Shown: in pieces, positions 34,674 through 46,600 of the stretch
How positions within the stretch are numbered: position 1 is the first letter of the stretch
Layout: each line of letters starts with the position of its first letter
NCBI GenBank assembly: GCA_031308135.1
Contig: JAHLJT010003656.1
Coordinates: 51,258,421 to 51,322,420 of the forward strand
DNA length: 64,000 nt
Direction of reading: 5' to 3'
Source of the DNA: Acheta domesticus
Taxonomy: Eukaryota; Arthropoda; Insecta; Orthoptera; Gryllidae
The notes under the pieces: generated by a model
The model's input: the letters and a program-made list of their open reading frames with translations, nothing else
Told to the model about the DNA's origin: nothing
Database searches by the model: none
Translations under genes and position numbers: made by a program

Positions 34674-37600
34674 TGTGTGTGGAGTAATTCGTGGATGAGA
34701 CATCAAATTTCGAGTCTATAAAGAGGTGAATCTTTAAATTCGTTTGGAATTGTTTTTATAGACATGAAGGACACTTTGAAACAAATATTCTAATTTAATT
34801 GTAAATTAATTTTTTAAAAAATAATTTATGTAGGTCATTCCGAAAGTAATGCCTCCTATTTATTTGTATGACAACTACAGTAAATAAGAAAAGAAACTTA
34901 ATGTAGTGTGTTAGAACAGAGTTTTTTTTAACCATGTCACTATTTTTGAATATAGTCCCCATTTTTTTTCTACGCATTTTATCCATCGATGAAATGAAGA
35001 GCCTGCATGCCTCACTGTTGAAAGTCTGAACCAGCCGAGATGACCTGTACGGGGATTCTTATGGCGTCATTCCATGGATTGTCGTTTTATTTCTGACTCA
35101 TAATGATGACATCATCTCTCATAATCAGTGATTATTCGAACCAGAAAACCGCCACCTTCAGCTTCGTATTGGGTCGAAAGCTCCTCACATTCCTTTCGGT
35201 GGTGTTAGTGTTCCTCTGTGAGTGATCGCGGGACACACCTTGCGCACAATTTTCGGTTACACAATTTACTCAGCGTTACTTCTAATGCATTGCAGACAAT
35301 GTTAAGCGCCGTACGCAGTTACCCAGTACCGTATACGCCCCATCAACCTTTTCACGTGGAAGAGCTGATCGAGGCGCTCCATCATTCCGTGGCGTGGCAG
35401 CTATGCGTGGACGACAGCAACGTGGTTTGTCATTTACGTTGCTGTCACCATCGTTGAAACGCACTACCCATCGTCGCCACACTAGTGACATCCATTATAT
35501 GCTTCCCGAAAACGTTCAGCAAGAGACTGGTGATGTTGATGCGTGCAATTTCCTCCGAAGTGAGAAATTCAGTCACACATCTCTACTTCTGACGCGCGTT
35601 CCAGCTAGACGGCATTTTAGCGTTCTGTAACTATGCTTCTATCTAACAAATAGCAATGAAATTAAACGAACGTTAATGAGAAAGTTCATATTTCACTATG
35701 ACACCACTCACATTCGTTTTTGAGATCATATGCCTAAGTAAAAAAATGGGAGGCATTACTTTCGAAACGGCCCTCGTATATTGTAATTTGATCTCCGCAT
35801 TATCATTTTCCTTAACATTCATAATACTTTCGTAAAAGGAGGAAATGGGAAATGAACAAGGGGAAGACCTCGATTGCAATGTGTAAACCAGATGTGGGAG
35901 ACGTGGGATACTGTAGCTGCAGGGAATGAGGAGGATAGTGAAAATAAATTGATTACGTAGAAATGTCGCCAACTTGTCATTTAAAAGAAGAACAAGAAGA
36001 AAAAAAGTTTTTACTGTCACAAACTGTAACTGGCAGATTTGTTATTGGCAGATCGTCGCTTCGAAGTTTACGAACGGCAGACCTCCGTTCAAAAGTCCCC
36101 TTCGTTGCCCAATTGTATTAACATAATTTTAACACGCGACGTTTATTCTCCACAAAATGTTAATTACCAATTGAAAAGTTAATTGTCCAGAATATCTTAA
36201 TAAAAGATTTTAGAATATTTTTTTAAATTCCAATATCCCAAAAGACATGAGTTGAGTCGTTTTGGATGTAAATTGGAACTAGTGTTCTCTGCGCAATAAG
36301 ATGAAGAAATGTTTCTGAAAAACTCTGCCAGCATCTATTTGGAATGTAGATACTTTTTTTTGTATCGGACAGGGCGGGCAGGACTGGTACAGCAAGAAGA
36401 GTCGGACAAGTTGGGCGGGGTTGGCACAGCTGGCGCCGCGACGGGGCGGGGCGGTAAATGCATACATTACTTGAGCAACACCGAGTACAAACGTAATTAA
36501 TTATATATTCGTAATGCTTTGTTGACGCAACCAAACAGACTGCGACTGATAAACTCCAAATAACCATCTGACCAAATATGTTAATAAACTGCAGCGCGTC
36601 AGGAAGGTGCCCGCTCACCGAGCCCAATCAAGGCCTCCTATTAAAATTTGCATTTGTGTCGGCAGCAACCAGATCACTGGAAACCAAATGAAGGGGACAA
36701 CACTTCCAGCATGAATTATGATTGTGGCGAGGACGCAACGTACGCTTTCGTTTGTTACAAGCTGCAGTTCGTGCTACCAACATAATTTGTGTTGCGAGCA
36801 AGGTCCACTGCGGAGGGACTTCACCGGCGCGGAACTCCGCAGCGCTTCTGCCGCCTCTGCTGGGAGGTCCAGTGCGTTTCCTAATTCGCAGGTACCGGGT
36901 GTTCGTGTCATCGTTCGCCGAAGGGTCGGGACGCGTCGCCGGGCGACGTGATGACCACGGTGTAAGATATATAGGTGTGTTCACTCCCAGTCTAAAACTG
37001 AAGCTCATGTGAAGCTAGTTCTCACACTTCTGGCATATAAGCCCTGCGATCGTTGGGACTCATTTGGGCAAGGTCATAATTGGTCAGCTCTGTGGCCAGC
37101 TGATTTCTAACTTCAAGTCAGTGATTTGTCACTTCGCGGTAGAATTGGTAAAGTTTAGAGCGAACAGTTACGAAAATGGGTAGGAAATGTTTTGTAAAAG
37201 TGGGTAATAGCCACAGTTTAAGATATCCTCTCAAGTTGTGTATCCTACACCGCGTCCCAAACCGATCGTGCGCACCGTACGGACAAGCGAGGAACTAGCC
37301 TCAAAATGGCTTGAGAAAATCTGCTCCAAACGCGACTATTTGACACACCTATGTATCTTCCAGCGTGGTCGGGGCCCGTCGCCGGGGGACGTGATGACTC
37401 GAGTCCCGTGCTGGCACGCGGGGGCGATCGCCACGCGCAGCTTACCAGCACGTTTCGAGAACAAGGACGTGCGAGTCCTCGCGCACGCCTGTCCACAAGC
37501 GAGTAGTACCAACGGCGACAGCTCTCCGCGAGCACTGCACTGCTCTCTGTTGCCTACTCTCACAACTGGGTCCATTGGCGAGAAACGCTCTCGACACAAA

Positions 37601-40600
37601 CTCGCGAGAGCGTAACTCTCAAAAGTGGACACCCACCATTAAAGAAGGAGCTGAGAGCGGCTTGGCCCTTCGGCTCGAGTGCGTTCTTACCGCCTCTTTT
37701 CTGTTGCGCGGTTTCATGAGTGGACGCAACAGACAAAACAGTCGCTATCACAGTGAAGAAAATCCTCACCTGCTTCACGAAGAGTGGTTTGCGTTGCGTT
37801 CCACAACAATTAAAGGACCTAATGTTTTTCAACATCATCGTTACTGTTCATGTTTATATAAATAATACATTGACATTATTCTTCGAACAATTGGCACCAT
37901 AAGAAAGGCTCTATTTTTACTTTCAACAGGTTTCAGCAACTGCTCGCACTGCTGTTCGATCCATGAAGCTTTTAAATACTGTTTATAGAGACGATCGAAT
38001 AATTCGTCGTGGGTGATGGCCTCCTGGATCACCTGATGTGATCTCTTATGACTTTTTCCTTTGGGGGTACTTGAAAGATCAGATGTGAGCAGAAAACTCG
38101 CGTTCGGAAGAGCTCCGACGCTCCATTGAGGCGAAAATCGCAGCAATTCCTCGAAACTTCCTGCAAAGGCAAATGAGAATGTGTTCCGGAGGCGGTAAGA
38201 ACGAAGGGCCTGAGGGTAAGAACGAAGGGTTTGAGAATTAGCCTCACAAGAGCTTCAGTTTTAGACTGGGAGTGAACACACATCTTACACCGTGGTCATC
38301 ACATCGCCTGGCGACGCGACCCGACCCTTCGGCGTGATTCCGGGCGCGACAACTACAGAGGTCATTCGTGCCGTAAGTGTAGGGCGTGTTTTTCCTTTGG
38401 GAGGTGGCAGTGATCTTTTCCCACTGGATGGCGAGATCCGGCGCCGACCTACCGTCGACTAGCGGGGTTTTCCCTCTCATCCAGGTATCTCCCACCAGCG
38501 GGACACCGCTCCAGCCGGGACAAGCTCTGAGCTCCCGGCATGTGTGGTAGTGTAGTGCATGTTAGTGTAAGTGTGTGTAAGAGGAGAGGATAAGACAAGA
38601 GGAGGAAGGAAAGATCGCGCGCGGTCCATGGCCCGTTTGTTAGAGTAATGCTCCGGCATTCGCTGGTAATGATCGCAGTGGCGGTGTTCTTTCCCCGCTG
38701 TGTGGTGAAATCCACCACCGACCTACACGTCAGATAGCAGGATATTCCCCGTCCAGATGCCTCTTATCAGAGAGGCATCTCCACAGAGTGGATAAGTTCT
38801 AAGCTCCCGACATGTTTTGTAGTGTAGTGCATGTTAGTGTGTGTGTAAGAAGAGAGGATAAGTCAAGGAGGAGGAAGGAAAGATCGCGCGCGGTCCATGG
38901 CCCGTTTGTTAGAGTAATGCTCCGGCATTCGCTGGTAATGATCGCAGTGGCGGTGTTCTTTCCCCGCTGTGTGGTGAAATCCACCACCGACCTACACGTC
39001 AGATAGCAGGATATTCCCCGTCCAGATGCCTCTTATCAGAGAGGCATCTCCCCAGAGTGGATAAGCTCTAAGCTCCCGGCATGTGTGGTAGTGTAGTGCA
39101 TGTTAGTGTAAGTGTGTGTGTAAGAGGAGAGGATAAGTCAAGGAGGAGGAAGGAAAGATCGCGCGCGGTCCATGGCCCGTTTGTTAGAGTAATACTCCGG
39201 CATTCGCTGGTAATGATCGCAGTGGCGGTGTTCTTTCCCCGCTGTGTGGTGAAATCCACCACCGACCTACACGTCAGATAGCAGGATATTCCCCGTCCAG
39301 ATGCCTCTTATCAGAGAGGCATCTCCCCAGAGTGGATAAGCTCTAAGCTCCCGGCATGTGTGGTAGTGTAGTGCATGTTAGTGTAAGTGTGTGTGTAAGA
39401 GGAGAGGATAAGTCAAGGAGGAGGAAGGAAAGATCGCGCGCGGTCCATGGCCCGTTTGTTAGAGTAATGCTCCGGCATTCGCTGGTAATGATCGCAGTGG
39501 CGGTGTTCTTTCCCCGCTGTGTGGTGAAATCCACCACCGACCTACACGTCAGATAGCAGGATATTCCCCGTCCAGATGCCTCTTATCAGAGAGGCATCTC
39601 CCCAGAGTGGATAAGCTCTAAGCTCCCGGCATGTGTGGTAGTGTAGTGCATGTTAGTGTAAGTGTGTGTGTAAGAGGAGAGGATAAGTCAAGGAGGAGGA
39701 AGGAAAGATCGCGCGCGGTCCATGGCCCGTTTGTTAGAGTAATGCTCCGGCATTCGCTGGTAATGATCGCAGTGGCGGTGTTCTTTCCCCGCTGTGTGGT
39801 GAAATCCACCACCGACCTACACGTCAGATAGCAGGATATTCCCCGTCCAGATGCCTCTTATCAGAGAGGCATCTCCCCAGAGTGGATAAGCTCTAAGCTC
39901 CCGGCATGTGTGGTAGTGTAGTGCATGTTAGTGTAAGTGTGTGTGTGTAAGAGGAGAGGATAAGTCAAGGAGGAGGAAGGAAAGATCGCGCGCGGTCCAT
40001 GGCCCGTTTGTTAGAGTAATGCTCCGGCATTCGCTGGTAATGATCGCAGTGGCGGTGTTCTTTCCCCGCTGTGTGGTGAAATCCACCACCGACCTACACG
40101 TCAGATAGCAGGATATTCCCCGTCCAGATGCCTCTTATCAGAGAGGCATCTCCCCAGAGTGGATAAGCTCTAAGCTCCCGGCATGTGTGGTAGTGTAGTG
40201 CATGTTAGTGTAAGTGTGTGTGTAAGAGGAGAGGATAAGTCAAGGAGGAGGAAGGAAAGATCGCGCGCGGTCCATGGCCCGTTTGTTAGAGTAATGCTCC
40301 GGCATTCGCTGGTAATGATCGCAGTGGCGGTGTTCTTTCCCCGCTGTGTGGTGAAATCCACCACCGACCTACACGTCAGATAGCAGGATATTCCCCGTCC
40401 AGATGCCTCTTATCAGAGAGGCATCTCCCCAGAGTGGATAAGCTCTAAGCTCCCGGCATGTGTGGTAGTGTAGTGCATGTTAGTGTAAGTGTGTGTGTGT
40501 AAGAGGAGAGGATAAGTCAAGGAGGAGGAAGGAAAGATCGCGCGCGGTCCATGGCCCGTTTGTTAGAGTAATGCTCCGGCATTCGCTGGTAATGATCGCA

Positions 40601-43600
40601 GTGGCGGTGTTCTTTCCCCGCTGTGTGGTGAAATCCACCACCGACCTACACGTCAGATAGCAGGATATTCCCCGTCCAGATGCCTCTTATCAGAGAGGCA
40701 TCTCCCCAGAGTGGATAAGCTCTAAGCTCCCGGCATGTGTGGTAGTGTAGTGCATGTTAGTGTAAGTGTGTGTGTAAGAGGAGAGGATAAGTCAAGGAGG
40801 AGGAAGGAAAGATCGCGCGCGGTCCATGGCCCGTTTGTTAGAGTAATGCTCCGGCATTCGCTGGTAATGATCGCAGTGGCGGTGTTCCTTTCCCCGCTGT
40901 GTGGTGAAATCCACCACCGACCTACACGTCAGATAGCAGGATATTCCCCGTCCAGATGCCTCTTATCAGAGAGGCATCTCCCCAGAGTGGATAAGCTCTA
41001 AGCTCCCGGCATGTTTGGTAGTGTAGTGCATGTTAGTGTGTGTGTAAGAAGAGAGGATAAGTCAAGGAGGAGGAAGGAAAGATCGCGCGCGGTCCATGGC
41101 CCGTTTGTTAGAGTAATGCTCCGGCATTCGCTGGTAATGATCGCAGTGGCGGTGTTCTTTCCCCGCTGTGTGGTGAAATCCACCACCGACCTACACGTCA
41201 GATAGCAGGATATTCCCCGTCCAGATGCCTCTTATCAGAGAGGCATCTCCCCAGAGTGGATAAGCTCTAAGCTCCCGACATGTTTTGTAGTGTAGTGCAT
41301 GTTAGTGTGTGTGTAAGAAGAGAGGATAAGTCAAGGAGGAGGAAGGAAAGATCGCGCGTCGGTCCATGGCCCGTTTGTTAGAGTAATGCTCCGGCATTCG
41401 CTGGTAATGATCGCAGTGGCGGTGTTCTTTTCCCGCTGTGTGGTGAAATCCACCACCGACCTACACGTCAGATAGCAGGATATTCCCCGTCCAGATGCCT
41501 CTTATCAGAGAGGCATCTCCCCAGAGTGGATAAGCTCTAAGCTCCCGACATGTTTTGTAGTGTAGTGCATGTTAGTGTGTGTGTAAGAAGAGAGGATAAG
41601 TCAAGGAGGAGGAAGGAAAGATCGCGCGCGGTCCATGGCCCGTTTGTTAGAGTAATGCTCCGGCATTCGCTGGTAATGATCGCAGTGGCGGTGTTCTTTC
41701 CCCGCTGTGTGGTGAAATCCACCACCGACCTACACGTCAGATAGCAGGATATTCCCCGTCCAGATGCCTCTTATCAGAGAGGCATCTCCCCAGAGTGGAT
41801 AAGCTCTAAGCTCCCGGCATGTGTGGTAGTGTAGTGCATGTTAGTGTAAGTGTGTGTGTAAGAGGAGAGGATAAGTCAAGGAGGAGGAAGGAAAGATCGC
41901 GCGCGGTCCATGGCCCGTTTGTTAGAGTAATACTCCGGCATTCGCTGGTAATGATCGCAGTGGCGGTGTTCTTTCCCCGCTGTGTGGTGAAATCCACCAC
42001 CGACCTACACGTCAGATAGCAGGATATTCCCCGTCCAGATGCCTCTTATCAGAGAGGCATCTCCCCAGAGTGGATAAGCTCTAAGCTCCCGGCATGTTTG
42101 GTAGTGTAGTGCATGTTAGTGTGTGTGTAAGAAGAGAGGATAAGTCAAGGAGGAGGAAGGAAAGATCGCGCGCGGTCCATGGCCCGTTTGTTAGAGTAAT
42201 GCTCCGGCATTCGCTGGTAATGATCGCAGTGGCGGTGTTCTTTCCCCGCTGTGTGGTGAAATCCACCACCGACCTACACGTCAGATAGCAGGATATTCCC
42301 CGTCCAGATGCCTCTTATCAGAGAGGCATCTCCCCAGAGTGGATAAGCTCTAAGCTCCCGGCATGTGTGGTAGTGTAGTGCATGTTAGTGTAAGTGTGTG
42401 TGTGTAAGAGGAGAGGATAAGTCAAGGAGGAGGAAGGAAAGATCGCGCGCGGTCCATGGCCCGTTTGTTAGAGTAATACTCCGGCATTCGCTGGTAATGA
42501 TCGCAGTGGCGGTGTTCTTTCCCCGCTGTGTGGTGAAATCCACCACCGACCTACACGTCAGATAGCAGGATATTCCCCGTCCAGATGCCTCTTATCAGAG
42601 AGGCATCTCCCCAGAGTGGATAAGCTCTAAGCTCCCGACATGTTTTGTAGTGTAGTGCATGTTAGTGTGTGTGTAAGAAGAGAGGATAAGTCAAGGAGGA
42701 GGAAGGAAAGATCGCGCGCGGTCCATGGCCCGTTTGTTAGAGTAATGCTCCGGCATTCGCTGGTAATGATCGCAGTGGCGGTGTTCTTTCCCCGCTGTGT
42801 GGTGAAATCCACCACCGACCTACACGTCAGATAGCAGGATATTCCCCGTCCAGATGCCTCTTATCAGAGAGGCATCTCCCCAGAGTGGATAAGCTCTAAG
42901 CTCCCGGACATGTTTTGTAGTGTAGTGCATGTTAGTGTGTGTGTAAGAAGAGAGGATAAGTCAAGGAGGAGGAAGGAAAGATCGCGCGCGGTCCATGGCC
43001 CGTTTGTTAGAGTAATGCTCCGGCATTCGCTGGTAATGATCGCAGTGGCGGTGTTCTTTCCCCGCTGTGTGGTGAAATCCACCACCGACCTACACGTCAG
43101 ATAGCAGGATATTCCCCGTCCAGATGCCTCTTATCAGAGAGGCATCTCCCCAGAGTGGATAAGCTCTAAGCTCCCGACATGTTTTGTAGTGTAGTGCATG
43201 TTAGTGTGTGTGTGTAAGAAGAGAGGATAAGTCAAGGAGGAGGAAGGAAAGATCGCGCGTGGTCCATGGCCCGTTTGTTAGAGTAATGCTCCGGCATTCG
43301 CTGGTAATGATCGCAGTGGCGGTGTTCTTTCCCCGCTGTGTGGTGAAATCCACCACCGACCTACACGTCAGATAGCAGGATATTCCCCGTCCAGATGCCT
43401 CTTATCAGAGAGGCATCTCCCCAGAGTGGATAAGTTCTAAGCTCCCGACATGTTTTGTAGTGTAGTGCATGTTAGTGTGTGTGTAAGAAGAGAGGATAAG
43501 TCAAGGAGGAGGAAGGAAAGATCGCGCGCGGTCCATGGCCCGTTTGTTAGAGTAATGCTCCGGCATTCGCTGGTAATGATCGCAGTGGCGGTGTTCTTTC

Positions 43601-46600
43601 CCCGCTGTGTGGTGAAATCCACCACCGACCTACACGTCAGATAGCAGGATATTCCCCGTCCAGATGCCTCTTATCAGAGAGGCATCTCCCCAGAGTGGAT
43701 AAGTTCTAAGCTCCCGACATGTTTTGTAGTGTAGTGCATGTTAGTGTGTGTGTAAGAAGAGAGGATAAGTCAAGGAGGAGGAAGGAAAGATCGCGCGCGG
43801 TCCATGGCCCGTTTGTTAGAGTAATGCTCCGGCATTCGCTGGTAATGATCGCAGTGGCGGTGTTCTTTCCCCGCTGTGTGGTGAAATCCACCACCGACCT
43901 ACACGTCAGATAGCAGGATATTCCCCGTCCAGATGCCTCTTATCAGAGAGGCATCTCCCCAGAGTGGATAAGTTCTAAGCTCCCGACATGTTTGGTAGTG
44001 TAGTGCATGTTAGTGTAGTGTGTGTAAGAGGAGAGGATAAGTCAAGGAGGAGGAAGGAAAGATCGCGCGCGGTCCATGGCCCGTTTGTTAGAGTAATGCT
44101 CCGGCATTCGCTGGTAATGATCGCAGTGGCGGTGTTCTTTCCCCGCTGTGTGGTGAAATCCACCACCGACCTACACGTCAGATAGCAGGATATTCCCCGT
44201 CCAGATGCCTCTTATCAGAGAGGCATCTCCCCAGAGTGGATAAGTTCTAAGCTCCCGGACATGTGTTGTAGTGTAGTGCATGTTAGTGTAAGTGTGTGTG
44301 TAAGAGGAGAGGATAAGTCAAGGAGGAGGAAGGAAAGATCGCGCGCGGTCCATGGCCCGTTTGTTAGAGTAATACTCCGGCATTCGCTGGTAATGATCGC
44401 AGTGGCGGTGTTCTTTCCCCGCTGTGTGGTGAAATCCACCACCGACCTACACGTCAGATAGCAGGATATTCCCCGTCCAGATGCCTCTTATCAGAGAGGC
44501 ATCTCCACAGAGTGGATAAGTTCTAAGCTCCCGACATGTTTTGTAGTGTAGTGCATGTTAGTGTGTGTGTAAGAAGAGAGGATAAGTCAAGGAGGAGGAA
44601 GGAAAGATCGCGCGTGGTCCATGGCCCGTTTGTTAGAGTAATGCTCCGGCATTCGCTGGTAATGATCGCAGTGGCGGTGTTCTTTCCCCGCTGTGTGGTG
44701 AAATCCACCACCGACCTACACGTCAGATAGCAGGATATTCCCCGTCCAGATGCCTCTTATCAGAGAGGCATCTCCCCAGAGTGGATAAGTTCTAAGCTCC
44801 CGACATGTTTTGTAGTGTAGTGCATGTTAGTGTGTGTGTAAGAAGAGAGGATAAGTCAAGGAGGAGGAAGGAAAGATCGCGCGCGGTCCATGGCCCGTTT
44901 GTTAGAGTAATGCTCCGGCATTCGCTGGTAATGATCGCAGTGGCGGTGTTCTTTCCCCGCTGTGTGGTGAAATCCACCACCGACCTACACGTCAGATAGC
45001 AGGATATTCCCCGTCCAGATGCCTCTTATCAGAGAGGCATCTCCCCAGAGTGGATAAGCTCTAAGCTCCCGGCATGTGTGGTAGTGTAGTGCATGTTAGT
45101 GTAAGTGTGTGTGTAAGAGGAGAGGATAAGTCAAGGAGGAGGAAGGAAAGATCGCGCGCGGTCCATGGCCCGTTTGTTAGAGTAATGCTCCGGCATTCGC
45201 TGGTAATGATCGCAGTGGCGGTGTTCTTTCCCCGCTGTGTGGTGAAATCCACCACCGACCTACACGTCAGATAGCAGGATATTCCCCGTCCAGATGCCTC
45301 TTATCAGAGAGGCATCTCCCCAGAGTGGATAAGTTCTAAGCTCCCGGCATGTGTGGTAGTGTAGTGCATGTTAGTGTAAGTGTGTGTGTAAGAGGAGAGG
45401 ATAAGTCAAGGAGGAGGAAGGAAAGATCGCGCGCGGTCCATGGCCCGTTTGTTAGAGTAATGCTCCGGCATTCGCTGGTAATGATCGCAGTGGCGGTGTT
45501 CTTTCCCCGCTGTGTGGTGAAATCCACCACCGACCTACACGTCAGATAGCAGGATATTCCCCGTCCAGATGCCTCTTATCAGAGAGGCATCTCCACAGAG
45601 TGGATAAGTTCTAAGCTCCCGACATGTTTTGTAGTGTAGTGCATGTTAGTGTGTGTGTAAGAAGAGAGGATAAGTCAAGGAGGAGGAAGGAAAGATCGCG
45701 CGCGGTCCATGGCCCGTTTGTTAGAGTAATGCTCCGGCATTCGCTGGTAATGATCGCAGTGGCGGTGTTCTTTCCCCGCTGTGTGGTGAAATCCACCACC
45801 GACCTACACGTCAGATAGCAGGAATATTCCCCGTCCAGATGCCTCTTATCAGAGAGGCATCTCCCCAGAGTGGATAAGCTCTAAGCTCCCGACATGTTTT
45901 GTAGTGTAGTGCATGTTAGTGTAAGTGTGTGTGTGTAAGAGGACAGGATAGGGCAAGGAAGAGGAAGGAAAGATCGCGTACGTTCCGTGGCCCGTTGTGA
46001 GGGTACTGCTTCGGTGTTGATGGGAGATGGTTCAACGACCGCCGAGAGCAGAGCGGCTGGGGCGCGGAGGGGCGGCACCAGTGAGCTCTAGAGTAGACTG
46101 GAGACCCAACTCAGGGATGAGAAATCGTGACGGTCCGCCATGATGGTGAACGTCTTTTCTTCCCTCATTATCTCAGAACCAAACAGCAGGAATCAGCGTC
46201 TCGTTAAAATTTAAAGCATTATTATCTTTTATGTTCACGACAACTCATTCCATTTTCCTTTACAGAGACGATTTTAAACATCACTAACAAGACACAGGAC
46301 ACATTTAACTCCGTGAGAAAGTCTGGGTAGACGTTCACCGCAGCCAACCTAACGAAAAAAGACCGTCACAACTTTCAGCCCTACGAAGCACAGCAGTTGC
46401 GCGGGGCACTCACCGCAGCGACTCGATCTTGGAGAGCTTCTTGCCGGGCGGCTTGCAGGGCGGCAGGCGCGCGCGCAGCTGGTCGAAGGCGCGGTTCATG
46501 TCGCGCATGCGCGTGCGCTCGCGGTCGCACGCCGACTTCTTGTAATCTGCGCACACGACGCGCCTCGTCTCAGCGGTGGGGCTGGCCCACAGGCGCAAGT

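Noticed and set aside
36628..37640. GC-rich overlapping frames of 77-126 codons
   Set aside because: They lie in the inverted repeats and interior of a transposon. No motif is recognisable and frames exist on both strands.
38500..45900. Dozens of 62-66-codon frames on both strands repeated every 272 bp
   Set aside because: They are the same satellite unit read in fixed frames. There is no start context, no domain, and both strands are open at once; they are by-products of the repeat.
38500..45900. Regular repeat array considered as a CRISPR
   Set aside because: Units are 272 bp with no unique spacers, the DNA is eukaryotic and no cas genes are present.
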